This document shows, in pieces, positions 1 through 8,747 of a stretch of 64,000 bases of DNA (its first letter is position 1; each line of letters begins with the position of its first letter). Under the pieces are notes generated by a model, which saw nothing but the letters and a program-made list of their open reading frames with translations, ran no database searches and had not been told where the DNA came from. The stretch comes from Erythrobacter neustonensis (GTDB taxonomy: Bacteria; Pseudomonadota; Alphaproteobacteria; Sphingomonadales; Sphingomonadaceae), in contig NZ_CP016033.1 in the NCBI RefSeq assembly GCF_001663175.1, forward strand, positions 2,480,001-2,544,000, in the 5' to 3' direction. Made by a program: the position numbers and the translations under genes.

Positions 1-145
1 GCGCGTTGATCTTGGCGATTTCCTCGCGGTCTTCGGTGGCGCGGGCATGGCTTTCGAGCGCGCGGCGCAGCAGCTTCATGTCGGCGGTCGAGAGCAGCGC
101 GCGGGCGCGTGCGGGTTCGGCATTCGGGGTATCGGTATCGGTCAT
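1..145 (-). CDS. Hypothetical protein, N-terminal part only (runs off the window)
   Basis: An open minus-strand frame starts with ATG at 145 and continues past base 1. Only the first 48 residues are visible. They begin MTDTDTPNAEPARARALLST and continue with a charged, helix-prone stretch rich in Arg, Glu and Lys. An AGAG-type purine stretch precedes the start. It lies about 100 bases downstream of the aceA stop in the same direction, so it could be read from the aceA promoter unless the hairpin at 201-230 stops transcription. I recognise no domain in the visible part and propose no function. Confidence 0.5.
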   Translation of the reverse strand, partial: MTDTDTPNAEPARARALLSTADMKLLRRALESHARATEDREEIAKINA

Positions 146-200
146 GTCACTCTCCGCTGGGTGATGTCACCCGCGTTTGTCTAGGCGGCTTTGGGGGCAA

Positions 201-230
201 CCGGAAGGCTGCAAATGTGCATCCTTCCGG
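201..230 (-). terminator. Hairpin downstream of aceA, candidate terminator
   Basis: Inverted repeat CCGGAAGG (201-208) and CCTTCCGG (223-230), 8 perfect base pairs with a 14-base loop, lies just after the aceA stop codon. It has no T-run on the minus strand, so it may only be a 3'-end stabiliser or a weak terminator. Confidence 0.4.
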
Positions 231-246
231 CCCTCTCCCGGGCGTC

Positions 247-1845
247 TTAGGCCGCCTCGAACTGATTCATCGTGTTGTGCGCGCCGCCGGCCTTGAGTGC
301 AGCTTCACCCGCGAAATATTCCTTGTGATCGTCACCGATGTCGCTGCCCGACATGTTCTGGTGCTTCACACAGGCGATTCCCTGACGGATTTCCTCGCGC
401 TGCACGCCCTTGACGTAGCCGAGCATACCGGCCTCGCCGAAATATTCCTTCGCGAGATTATCGGTGCTCAGCGCCGCCGTGTGGTAGGTCGGCAAGGTGA
501 TGAGGTGGTGGAAGATGCCCGCCCGTGCCGCAGCGTCTCGCTGGAAGGTGCGGATCTTCTCGTCGGCCTCGTCCGACAGCTCGGTGCCGTCGTAATCGAC
601 GCTCATCAGCTTGGCTCGATCATAGGCCGACACGTCCTTGCCCGCCGCCTGCCACGCATCGAACACCTGCTGGCGGAAGTTCAGCGTCCAGTTGAAGCTG
701 GGCGAGTTGTTGTAGACCAGCTTGGCATTGGGCACGACCTCGCGGATGCGGTCGACCATGCCGGCGATCTGTTCGACGTGGGGCTTCTCGGTCTCGATCC
801 AGAGCAGGTCGGCGCCGTTCTGGAGCGAGGTGATGCAGTCGAGCACGACGCGGTCCTCGCCCGTTCCGGCGCGGAACTGGTAGAGGTTCGAGGGCAGGCG
901 CTTGGGGGAAAGCAGCTTGCCGTCGCGGCTGATGAAGACCTGGCCGTTGGTGATGTTGGCCGGATCGACTTCATCGGCGTCGAGGAAGCTGTTGTACTGG
1001 TCGCCAAGATCACCCGGCTCCTTCGAGAAGGCGATCTGCTTGGTAAGACCGGCGCCAAGCGAGTCGGTGCGGGCAACGATCACGCCGTCATCCACACCCA
1101 TTTCAAGGAAGGCCATGCGGCAGGCGCGGATCTTCTGGAGGAAATCCTCGTGCGGGACGGTAACCTTGCCGTCCTGGTGGCCGCATTGCTTTTCGTCCGA
1201 CACCTGATTTTCGATCTGGAGCGCGCAGGCCCCGGCCTCGATCATCTTCTTGGCGAGGAGATAGGTCGCCTCGGCATTTCCGAAGCCTGCGTCGATGTCG
1301 GCAATGATTGGCACCACGTGGGTCTCGTAATTGTCGATCGCGTTTTCGAGCCGCTTCGCTTCGACTGCGTCGCCGGCCTTGCGCGCTTCATCGAGCGCGC
1401 GGAACATCATGCCCAGTTCGCGGGCATCGGCCTGCTTGAGGAAGGTGTAAAGCTCGCCAATCAGTGCGGGCACCGAAGTCTTCTCGTGCATCGACTGGTC
1501 GGGCAGCGGGCCGAACTCGCTGCGCAGCGCGGCAACCATCCAGCCCGAGAGGTAGAGGTAGCGCTGCTTGGTGGTGCCGAAGTGCTTCTTGATCGCGATG
1601 AGCTTCTGCTGCGCGATGAAGCCGTGCCAGCAGCCGAGCGACTGGGTGTAGTTGGCGGAGTCGGCGTCATAGGCGGCCATATCGGCGCGCATGATCCCGG
1701 CGGTGTATTTGGCGATATCCAGACCGGTGCGGAAGCGGTTCTGGATGACCATGCGCGCCGCACTTTCGGGATCGATGGCGTTCCAGCCCGGCCCGCCATT
1801 GGTCACAACGTCGCGCATCCGGGCAATGGTGTTTTGGTAGGTCAT
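247..1845 (-). CDS. aceA: Isocitrate lyase (long form)
   Basis: Isocitrate lyase splits isocitrate into glyoxylate and succinate, the first committed step of the glyoxylate shunt, and is needed for growth on acetate and fatty acids. The product is 532 residues, the length of the long ICL form found in Pseudomonas and many alphaproteobacteria rather than the roughly 430-residue E. coli form. The active-site signature K-Q-C-G-H is at residues 219-223 with the catalytic Cys221, and the DIDAGFGN metal/substrate segment is at 183-190. The start at 1845 was chosen because GGAG lies about 6 bases upstream and the family homology begins there; longer upstream frames look spurious. It diverges from the RamB-like regulator at 2024, which fits control by that regulator. 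The function call is very secure. Confidence 0.97.
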   Translation of the reverse strand: MTYQNTIARMRDVVTNGGPGWNAIDPESAARMVIQNRFRTGLDIAKYTAGIMRADMAAYDADSANYTQSLGCWHGFIAQQKLIAIKKHFGTTKQRYLYLSGWMVAALRSEFGPLPDQSMHEKTSVPALIGELYTFLKQADARELGMMFRALDEARKAGDAVEAKRLENAIDNYETHVVPIIADIDAGFGNAEATYLLAKKMIEAGACALQIENQVSDEKQCGHQDGKVTVPHEDFLQKIRACRMAFLEMGVDDGVIVARTDSLGAGLTKQIAFSKEPGDLGDQYNSFLDADEVDPANITNGQVFISRDGKLLSPKRLPSNLYQFRAGTGEDRVVLDCITSLQNGADLLWIETEKPHVEQIAGMVDRIREVVPNAKLVYNNSPSFNWTLNFRQQVFDAWQAAGKDVSAYDRAKLMSVDYDGTELSDEADEKIRTFQRDAAARAGIFHHLITLPTYHTAALSTDNLAKEYFGEAGMLGYVKGVQREEIRQGIACVKHQNMSGSDIGDDHKEYFAGEAALKAGGAHNTMNQFEAA

Positions 1846-1945
1846 GGCGTTCTCCTGTCCGTCCTGGGGAGTGACGCTGGCCGTTGGAGGCTGGCGCCGG
1901 GGATGGACAGCGTTTGAACCCCCGGATCGAGTCGCGACAGAAAAA

Positions 1946-2020
1946 TTGACAGATAATCGTGTAGCTATGGGCACAAATGCGCTTCGACTTGTGTAAATCG
2001 GTGAAGAACTTTACAAATCG
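1946..2020. promoter_or_regulatory. aceA / ramB-like divergent control region with repeat half-sites
   Basis: The 178-base gap between the two divergent starts holds TTGACA at 1946-1951 (a possible plus-strand -35). It also holds an inverted pair CACAA (1972-1976) and TTGTG (1989-1993), and two similar segments, GTGTAAATCGGT (1991-2002) and TTTACAAATCGGTT (2010-2023). The A/T-rich TGTAAA and TACAAA elements resemble the kind of site bound by RamB/ScfR regulators, but this assignment is inferred from position and composition. Confidence 0.4.
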
Positions 2021-2023
2021 GTT

Positions 2024-3382
2024 ATGCAGGATACAAACCTTCTCGCCGGACCCGCGTTGCGTCGCCTTCGCAAGCGCGAGCGACTGACCCAGGCAGCCAT
2101 GGCAAGCCTCCTTGGCATTTCCCCTTCCTATCTCAATTTGATCGAACGCAATCAGCGTCCGCTTTCCGCGCGCGTGCTTGTCCAGGTTATCGAACGCTTC
2201 GATTTCGATCCCAGAAGCCTGCGCGAAGATGATGCGATCGGCGGGCTCGATGGTTTGGCGCGGCGAATGGCCGACAAGCGGTTCGCCGATCTGGGGATCG
2301 ACCGCGAGGAGGTGCAGGAGTTCCTTGCCGCCGCACCGCAAATCGCGGCTGCCTTTGCGCGGATGTATGACGCTACGGGCACGAGCGGCCAATTTGGAGA
2401 TACTGCGCAGATCGCGGGTGAAGATCCCGCTGCCGCTGTGCGCCGTGCAGTCGAGCGATGGCAGAACCACTTTGCCGATCTCGATCACGCGGCCGAAGCG
2501 CTGGCCGACGAATTGCGGCTTTCGCGCGGAGAAATCAGCGCCGCTCTGTCCGAAAAGCTTCGTGAACGGCACCAGCTGCAGGTTCGGATTCTCCCGGCGG
2601 AGATTATGCCCGGCCAGGTTCACCGCCTCGATCTCCATGCGCGCCAGCTGCAATTGTCGGAAATGCTGCCGGGTGCAGCGCGGCGGTTTCAGATTGCGCG
2701 GCAGGTTGCGCAGCTGGAAATGCGCGACAGCATCGAACTGCTGGTTAGCGGCGCCAATCTGGCGAGCCCCGAAGCACGCGACGCCTTGCGCGAACATATT
2801 GCCGATTATGCCGCGGGCGCATTGCTGCTGCCCTATCGCCGGTTCCTGCGTGCGTGCGAGGCGACCGGTTATGATCTGGCGGTGTTGCAACGCCGGTTTG
2901 CGGTGAGTTTCGATCAGGTTGCCGTGCGGCTGACCACGCTCGGCCGGGTCGGTGAGCGCGGTCTCCCCTTCTTTGTTGCCACGATCGACAGGGCCGGGCG
3001 GCTGACCCATTTCATTGCCGGAGGGAGCGGCGCGCACTATCCGCTCGATGGGGCGCGCTGGCCTGCCTGGATACCCTACGCCGCGTTCGAGCGGCCCGGC
3101 AGTGTGCTGACGCAGGCGGCCACCTTCGGGGAAAGCGAGGGTGCGGCGCGGCACTGGTTCACGATCACCCGCACCGTTGATGGGGACGGCGTCATGTGCT
3201 CGGGCAGGCGCGCGGTCGTGCTGGGGATCGAGGCGCGGTTTGCCAGCGATCTTGCCCATGCCCGCGGTGTCTCGCTCGACCGGCTCGATGCTGTGCCGCT
3301 TAGCCAACCCTGCGGACGTTGCGGGAAGATCGAATGTCTGACCCCCGCAACGGCCCGGCTGGCAAGCGTCATGCAGCCCTGA
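2024..3382 (+). CDS. XRE-family short-chain fatty acid regulator (RamB/ScfR-like)
   Basis: This is a 452-residue transcription factor with an N-terminal Cro/CI helix-turn-helix (about residues 10-66, motif TQAAMASLLGISPSYLNLIE). A long central region with the look of the IrrE/DUF955 and DUF2083 ligand-sensing part follows. A C-terminal Cys cluster has Cys430, Cys433 and Cys438 in CGRCGKIEC. Regulators of this layout (RamB, PrpC regulator, ScfR) control acetate, propionate and glyoxylate-shunt genes. The divergent position next to aceA strongly suggests aceA is a target. No Shine-Dalgarno sequence is visible before ATG 2024; the preceding bases are AT-rich, so the mRNA may be leaderless or weakly initiated. 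The family is confident. Activator or repressor role, and the ligand, are not visible. Confidence 0.85.
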   Translation: MQDTNLLAGPALRRLRKRERLTQAAMASLLGISPSYLNLIERNQRPLSARVLVQVIERFDFDPRSLREDDAIGGLDGLARRMADKRFADLGIDREEVQEFLAAAPQIAAAFARMYDATGTSGQFGDTAQIAGEDPAAAVRRAVERWQNHFADLDHAAEALADELRLSRGEISAALSEKLRERHQLQVRILPAEIMPGQVHRLDLHARQLQLSEMLPGAARRFQIARQVAQLEMRDSIELLVSGANLASPEARDALREHIADYAAGALLLPYRRFLRACEATGYDLAVLQRRFAVSFDQVAVRLTTLGRVGERGLPFFVATIDRAGRLTHFIAGGSGAHYPLDGARWPAWIPYAAFERPGSVLTQAATFGESEGAARHWFTITRTVDGDGVMCSGRRAVVLGIEARFASDLAHARGVSLDRLDAVPLSQPCGRCGKIECLTPATARLASVMQP

Positions 3383-3475
3383 TGTGCGAGCCCTCTGATC
3401 GGCTTGCGGAACATTTGCAGCGAATGGTTGATTGCCGCTCCCTGAAACAATCTGACATCACGAGGGAGAATTATC

Positions 3476-3769
3476 ATGGAATATGAAACCGAAACGCAGA
3501 TCCGCGAGCCTGCCAATCCGGCCAACCCTGCTGCGGCGCCCGCAACGCACACCACCATCGTTCGCGAAAAGCGCGGGTCGAGCGGTTTTGTCGTTATCGC
3601 ACTGGTGGTCGTCGCACTGCTTGCGGCGGGATATTTCTTCATGCGCAGTCAGGATTCCGAGATCGTCCGCGATGCCGCAATCACCGATGCAGCGAACCAA
3701 GTCGGCGAGAGCGCGCAGAAAGCCGGCGCTGCGATCGAGAATGCCGCCGACCGGGTCACCGGCGAGTAA
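3476..3769 (+). CDS. Small single-pass membrane protein of unknown function
   Basis: This 97-residue protein has a hydrophilic N-terminus rich in Pro, Ala and Thr (1-35), one clear transmembrane helix (about 37-55, core VVIALVVVALLAAGYFF) and an Ala/Gly-rich amphipathic C-terminal tail ending NAADRVTGE. The tail resembles a short YtxH/late-embryogenesis-like coil. GAGGGAG sits 8-14 bases before the ATG. It stands alone between the ramB-like gene and the exopolysaccharide operon, with about 100 bases on each side. I do not recognise the family. A stress-related inner-membrane protein is a guess from shape only. Confidence 0.7.
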   Translation: MEYETETQIREPANPANPAAAPATHTTIVREKRGSSGFVVIALVVVALLAAGYFFMRSQDSEIVRDAAITDAANQVGESAQKAGAAIENAADRVTGE

Positions 3770-3868
3770 GGCGTTCGCTGTCTTAATGGACACAGTGTAA
3801 AGTTTACCGACATTTCATTTCTTGCGCGTAGTCCGGTTGGCTGTGATGGTTAACCGGACCGCGACCAA

Positions 3869-5254
3869 ATGATCCGCCTGTTCAAGCACTATATCCCGCA
3901 CGCCGTGCTGCTGCTCGGGCTGCTCGATCTGATCTTGCTGGTCATCGCGAGCGAGCTTGCATGGCAATGGCGCGCGCATCAGATCGGCATGGATCTGGGT
4001 GCCCTATCAGGTCGCGGTTTCGCGCTTGTGGGCACGGCTCTGGTCATCTGGCTGGCGATGATTGCCGTTGGGGTTTACGGCCCATACGCCCTTCGGTCCC
4101 TGCGTTTTGCCGGTGCCCGCGTGCTGGTCGCGATCAGTCTCGGGATCATTGCGCTCGCCGTGGTCGATTTCGTGATCCGCAGCGACATGTTCTGGCGCTC
4201 GACGCTGCTCTATACAATGGGGCTGGCGATCGTCGTGCTGGTCGCCGACCGCTTGCTGCTCAATTCCTTTCTCGGGTCCTCCGCTTTCCGGCGCCGCGTC
4301 ATGGTGCTGGGCGCCGGATCGCGGGCGCAGCGCTTGCGGGAACTGGGCGACAAGCCCGAAACCGGATTTTCCGTCGTTTCCTATGTCGCCATGAGCGAGG
4401 ACAACCGTGTCGTCGAAGAGGCGATCGCGCGCGGCGCCATTCACGATCTTGGCCGGTTCGTGGAAAATCTCGGCGTATCGGAAGTGGTGCTCGCATTGCA
4501 GGAACGCCGCAACGCCCTGCCGCTCAAGGATCTCCTGCGGATCAAGACCAAGGGCGTCCACGTCAATGATTTTTCGAGCTTCATCGAACGCGAAACCGGG
4601 CGGGTCGATCTGGAGACGATCAACCCTTCCTGGCTGATATTCTCGGACGGGTTTTCAAGTTCGCGGATGTTTTCAAGCGCGATCAAGCGGATCTTCGACA
4701 TCACGGCCAGCACCGTATTGCTGGTGCTGACCGCGCCGGTGATCGTGCTGTTCGCGCTGCTGGTCAAACTCGACAGCAAGGGGCCGGCATTTTTCCGTCA
4801 GCAGCGCGTCGGGCTTTATGGTGAGCCGTTTACGCTCATCAAGCTGCGCTCGATGCGCACCGATGCCGAGAAGGACGGGGCCAAATGGGCCGAGAAGAAC
4901 GATCCGCGCGTTACCCGCCTCGGGCGTTTTATCCGCAAGGTCCGGATCGACGAATTGCCGCAATCATGGAGCGTGCTGAAAGGCGAAATGAGTTTCGTCG
5001 GCCCGCGACCCGAAGTGCCGGCCTTTGTCGAATCGCTCGAAGATCAGATTCCGTTCTACAGCGAGCGCCACATGGTGAAACCGGGCATCACCGGCTGGGC
5101 GCAGATCAACTACCCCTATGGCGCGTCGGTCGAGGATAGCCGCTGCAAGCTCGAATATGATCTCTACTACGCCAAGAATTACACACCGTTCCTCGATCTG
5201 GTGATCCTGTTGCAGACCTTGCGGGTCATCCTTTGGCCCGAAGGTGCGCGATGA
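3869..5254 (+). CDS. XrtA/PEP-CTERM system polyprenyl glycosylphosphotransferase (TIGR03013 type)
   Basis: This enzyme attaches the first sugar-phosphate to undecaprenyl phosphate in exopolysaccharide synthesis at the inner membrane. It has 461 residues. The N-terminal half carries four to five membrane helices and a nucleotide-binding-like CoA_binding_3 fold (residues 1-250). The C-terminal half (about 270-461) is a WcaJ/bacterial sugar transferase domain starting KRIFDITAS, with RVGLYGEPF, KLRSMRTDAEKDG, the DELPQ...MSFVGPRPE segment and KPGITGWAQINYPYG. The gene directly overlaps prsK, which is the arrangement of the exosortase A (XrtA) systems. The exosortase and the rest of the EPS cluster are not in this window. 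Confidence 0.9.
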   Translation: MIRLFKHYIPHAVLLLGLLDLILLVIASELAWQWRAHQIGMDLGALSGRGFALVGTALVIWLAMIAVGVYGPYALRSLRFAGARVLVAISLGIIALAVVDFVIRSDMFWRSTLLYTMGLAIVVLVADRLLLNSFLGSSAFRRRVMVLGAGSRAQRLRELGDKPETGFSVVSYVAMSEDNRVVEEAIARGAIHDLGRFVENLGVSEVVLALQERRNALPLKDLLRIKTKGVHVNDFSSFIERETGRVDLETINPSWLIFSDGFSSSRMFSSAIKRIFDITASTVLLVLTAPVIVLFALLVKLDSKGPAFFRQQRVGLYGEPFTLIKLRSMRTDAEKDGAKWAEKNDPRVTRLGRFIRKVRIDELPQSWSVLKGEMSFVGPRPEVPAFVESLEDQIPFYSERHMVKPGITGWAQINYPYGASVEDSRCKLEYDLYYAKNYTPFLDLVILLQTLRVILWPEGAR

Positions 5255-7383
5255 CCGGGCTTGGTGCGCTCCTGCCGCTGGCGGGGCTGGGGATCTGGCT
5301 TGCAGGCGCGGCGCTGAACGGCGCAGCGATCCTGTGCATCTTTTACCGCGCTGACCCTTCGCGGCCCGACCGCGGCGGTTTGCTGGCCGCATCAGCCGCC
5401 AGCACTGTCTGGTGCCTGCTGGCCGCAATTCTGGGCGCCGATCATACCGCAGCGACGATTGCCGCTGCGGCGCGCAATCTCGCTCTGATCGCGACGATCT
5501 ACTGCCTTTTCAAAGCGGATGGCAGAACCGCCACGCTCAAACCCGTTCGTCCGCTGATTGTGTCGCTCGTCCTCGTCCAATTGCTGCAACCCGCGCTCGT
5601 TCTGGCGCAGGATCTGCCAGCCACGGCGAATGGCGCGGCCGGCGCGCAGGATATTTTCGCGGTGCGGCTGCTGATCGACATGCTGGTCGCAATCGGCGCG
5701 CTGATGCTGCTCCATAACCTTTATGCAGGCGCGGCAAGCGCGATGCGGCCGGTGCTGCGCTGGACCGGGATCGCGCTTGGCGGGATTTTCGTTTTCGACC
5801 TCAACCTCGATACGCTGGCCTATCTGGGCGGCGCTTTGCCCCAGCCATTGGGAGACCTGCGCGGACTGTTTTCGGGCGCAATGGCCGTGTTGGCGGCACT
5901 GGGGTTGAGCGCGGCGGGGCCGCGGGTGCAATTCAGCCCTTCGCGCGCCGTCGCCTTTCGGACGCTCTCGCTGGTTCTGATCGGGGTCTATCTGACCATG
6001 CTGGTGGTCGGAGCCAAGGCGATTGCGATGATTGGCGGCGACATGGCCCATGCGAGCCAGGCGGTATTCGTGATCGCTGCGATTGTCGCTGCGGGCCTGG
6101 CGCTGCCATCGCCGCGGCTGCGCGGGTGGCTGCGGGTGACCGCGACCAAGCACCTGTTTCAGCATCGCTATGATTACCGCGAGGAGTGGCTGCGGTTCAC
6201 CCGCACCATCGGGCAGGGCAGCGCGGGCGGAGCAAGCCTTGAGGAGCGGATCGTCAAGGCCTTGGCCGACATCACCGAAAGCCCGGCCGGGCTCTTGCTG
6301 ATGCCCAACGAACAGGCCCAGCTTGAGCTGACGGCGCGGTTCAACTGGCCCACTCTCGCGGTCCCGGCAGTGGCAGCTGACAATGCGCTTGCTGCAGTGC
6401 TCGAACAGCACAACCTGATCCTCGCGTTTGACGAAGCCCGCGCCGGGATCGATCACGCGGGCGAAGCGGCACAGGTTCCGGGCTGGCTGATGGAGGCCGA
6501 GGATGCCTGGGCGCTCGTCCCGCTGATCCATTTCGACCGGTTGGTGGGCGTCATCGTCCTTGCCCGCCCGCGCAATCCGCGCCCACTCGACTGGGAGGAT
6601 TTCGACCTGTTGCGCGTCGCCGGCCAGCAATTGGCAAGTTACCTTGCGGAACAGGCCGGCCAGCAGGCTTTGATGGATGCCAGCCGCTTTGACGAATTCA
6701 ACCGGCGCATGGCCTTCGTGATGCATGACATCAAGAACCTCGTCAGCCAGTTGTCGCTGTTGGCTGCAAATGCGGAAAAGCATGCCGACAATCCTGCGTT
6801 CCGGGCCGACATGCTGGTGACGCTGCGCAATTCTTCGGAAAAGCTGTCGGCCTTGCTGGCCCGCCTCGGGCGTTACGGGTCTGGCCATGTTGCCGATCTC
6901 GGCCCGATCGATCTGGTGTCGCTGGCGCGCGGCATTGCCGCACAATTTGCAAGCGTGCATCCCGTTGCGCTGACTCGCGAGTTGCCGGTTCATGTGATGG
7001 GCAAACGCGAGGCGTTGGAGCAGGCGCTGATCCACTTGGTCCAGAACGCCATCGACGCCAGTGCGCCCGGCAGTCCGGTGTTTCTGGATATCACGGCCGA
7101 AGGCCTCAGCGGCACGATCGAAGTGATCGATTCCGGCGAAGGTATGAGCCCCGAATTCGTGCGGACCGGACTATTCAAGCCGTTCATCTCGTCCAAGCCT
7201 GGCGGTTTCGGGATCGGTGCCTTCGAAGCGCGCGAACTGATCCGCGCGATGAACGGGCGGCTGATGGTCGAAAGCCGCGAGGGGCTCGGCACCCGTTTCA
7301 CCGTCACGCTGCCGCTTGCTGCCGCCGCGAGCCTGCTGGCGCAGGGAGAAACCGACAATTCCATCCATCAAGAGGTCGCGTGA
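5251..7383 (+). CDS. prsK: XrtA/PEP-CTERM system histidine kinase PrsK
   Basis: PrsK is the membrane sensor kinase that pairs with PrsR to control PEP-CTERM/exosortase genes. The product is 710 residues. About nine hydrophobic helices fill residues 1-290, a GAF-like domain spans about 310-470, and the phospho-acceptor His492 sits in VMHDIKNLVSQ. The ATPase domain follows, with N box VQNAIDAS, G1 DSGEGM, and FISSKPGGFGIGAFEA near the end. ATG 5251 overlaps the preceding stop as ATGA, favouring this start over a TTG 18 bases upstream. The signal sensed is unknown. The gene is translationally coupled to both neighbours. Confidence 0.93.
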   Translation: MTGLGALLPLAGLGIWLAGAALNGAAILCIFYRADPSRPDRGGLLAASAASTVWCLLAAILGADHTAATIAAAARNLALIATIYCLFKADGRTATLKPVRPLIVSLVLVQLLQPALVLAQDLPATANGAAGAQDIFAVRLLIDMLVAIGALMLLHNLYAGAASAMRPVLRWTGIALGGIFVFDLNLDTLAYLGGALPQPLGDLRGLFSGAMAVLAALGLSAAGPRVQFSPSRAVAFRTLSLVLIGVYLTMLVVGAKAIAMIGGDMAHASQAVFVIAAIVAAGLALPSPRLRGWLRVTATKHLFQHRYDYREEWLRFTRTIGQGSAGGASLEERIVKALADITESPAGLLLMPNEQAQLELTARFNWPTLAVPAVAADNALAAVLEQHNLILAFDEARAGIDHAGEAAQVPGWLMEAEDAWALVPLIHFDRLVGVIVLARPRNPRPLDWEDFDLLRVAGQQLASYLAEQAGQQALMDASRFDEFNRRMAFVMHDIKNLVSQLSLLAANAEKHADNPAFRADMLVTLRNSSEKLSALLARLGRYGSGHVADLGPIDLVSLARGIAAQFASVHPVALTRELPVHVMGKREALEQALIHLVQNAIDASAPGSPVFLDITAEGLSGTIEVIDSGEGMSPEFVRTGLFKPFISSKPGGFGIGAFEARELIRAMNGRLMVESREGLGTRFTVTLPLAAAASLLAQGETDNSIHQEVA

Positions 7384-8747
7384 TGGCTGACAAGAAACCC
7401 GTATTGCTGGTGATCGAGGACGATCCCGGTCTGCAAGCCCAGTTGAAATGGGCCTATGATGATTTCGAGGTCGTGATTGCGGGCGATCGCGACAGCGCGA
7501 TTGCGGCTCTGCGGTCCGAGGCGCCGGGCGTGGTCACGCTCGATCTCGGGCTGCCCCCCGATCCGGACGGAACCAGCGAAGGCTTTGCAGTGCTTGACGC
7601 GATCATGGCGCTGAAACCCGATACCAAGGTGATCGTCGCATCGGGCCACGGCGCGCGCGAAAGTGCCTTGGCCGCAATCGCCCGCGGTGCCTATGATTTC
7701 TACCAGAAGCCGATCGATATCGATGCCCTTGGCTTGATCGTGCGGCGCGCTTTCAACCTGCGCGCAATCGAGGAGGAAAACCGGCGGCTGGTCGCCTCTG
7801 CCAGTGCGGACAAGACCGTGCTTGGCCGGATGATCACCGGCGCGCCCGAAATGGTCAAGGTCGCGCGCACGATCGAGCGCGTGGCCCGCACCAGCGTTTC
7901 GGTAATGCTGCTGGGCGCGAGCGGCACGGGCAAGGAATTGCTGGCCAAGGGGCTGCACGAGGCAAGCGACCGGGCAAGCGGGCCGTTCGTCGCGATCAAT
8001 TGCGCCGCCATCCCCGAAAACCTTCTGGAAAGCGAACTGTTCGGGCATGAAAAAGGCGCGTTCACCGGCGCCGTCAAGACTACCGAAGGCAAGATCGAAA
8101 GTGCCGATGGGGGCACGCTGTTTCTTGACGAGGTTGGCGACATTCCGCTCCCGCTACAGGTCAAGCTTCTGCGGTTTCTGCAGGAACGCACGATCGAACG
8201 CGTGGGCGGGCGCCGCGCGATCGCGGTCAACACCCGCATCGTTTGCGCCACCCATCAGGATGTCGAAAGCATGATCACTGCGGGTCTTTTCCGCGAGGAC
8301 CTGTTCTACCGCCTCGCTGAAATCGTGATCCGCATTCCCGGCCTTGCCGAAAGGCACGGCGATCCGGTGTTGCTGGCCAAAGCGCTGCTCAAGCGGTTCG
8401 CAGCCGAAATGAATCCGGCGGTCACCGGCTTTTCGCCTGATGCGCTGGCGGCGATCGATGCCCATGACTGGCCGGGCAACGTGCGCGAGCTTGAAAACCG
8501 CGTCAAACGCGCGGTGATCATGGCCGATGGCAAGCTGGTCAACGCAGGCGACCTCGATTTCGGCCCAAGCGACGAAGAGGACGGCGATGTCCTCAACCTT
8601 AAGGCCGCACGCGAAGCGGCCGATCGCCGGGTGATCCGGCACGCGCTCGCCCGGTCGGAAGGCAATATCTCCAGCACGGCCAAGATGCTCGGGATAAGTC
8701 GCCCGACATTGTACGATCTGCTGAAGCAATATGACCTTCAGCCGTAG
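7383..8747 (+). CDS. prsR: PEP-CTERM-box response regulator PrsR (sigma-54 activator)
   Basis: PrsR is an NtrC-class transcription factor of 454 residues. A receiver domain (about 1-125) carries the phosphorylatable Asp in VTLDLGLPP. An AAA+ domain (about 145-380) carries Walker A GASGTGKE, the sigma-54 contact loop GAFTGA at residues 225-230 and Walker B LFLDEVGD. A Fis-type helix-turn-helix ends the protein (NISSTAKMLGISRPTLYDLL). It starts with ATG in the TGATG overlap with prsK, so kinase and regulator are made together. An intact GAFTGA loop means it should activate RpoN promoters. I found no convincing -24/-12 promoter in front of this operon, so its targets are probably elsewhere. Confidence 0.95.
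   Translation: MADKKPVLLVIEDDPGLQAQLKWAYDDFEVVIAGDRDSAIAALRSEAPGVVTLDLGLPPDPDGTSEGFAVLDAIMALKPDTKVIVASGHGARESALAAIARGAYDFYQKPIDIDALGLIVRRAFNLRAIEEENRRLVASASADKTVLGRMITGAPEMVKVARTIERVARTSVSVMLLGASGTGKELLAKGLHEASDRASGPFVAINCAAIPENLLESELFGHEKGAFTGAVKTTEGKIESADGGTLFLDEVGDIPLPLQVKLLRFLQERTIERVGGRRAIAVNTRIVCATHQDVESMITAGLFREDLFYRLAEIVIRIPGLAERHGDPVLLAKALLKRFAAEMNPAVTGFSPDALAAIDAHDWPGNVRELENRVKRAVIMADGKLVNAGDLDFGPSDEEDGDVLNLKAAREAADRRVIRHALARSEGNISSTAKMLGISRPTLYDLLKQYDLQP

Noticed and set aside
109..1917. A 600-codon plus-strand open frame opposite aceA
   Set aside because: It covers the exact complement of isocitrate lyase and shows no domain; an artefact of codon bias.
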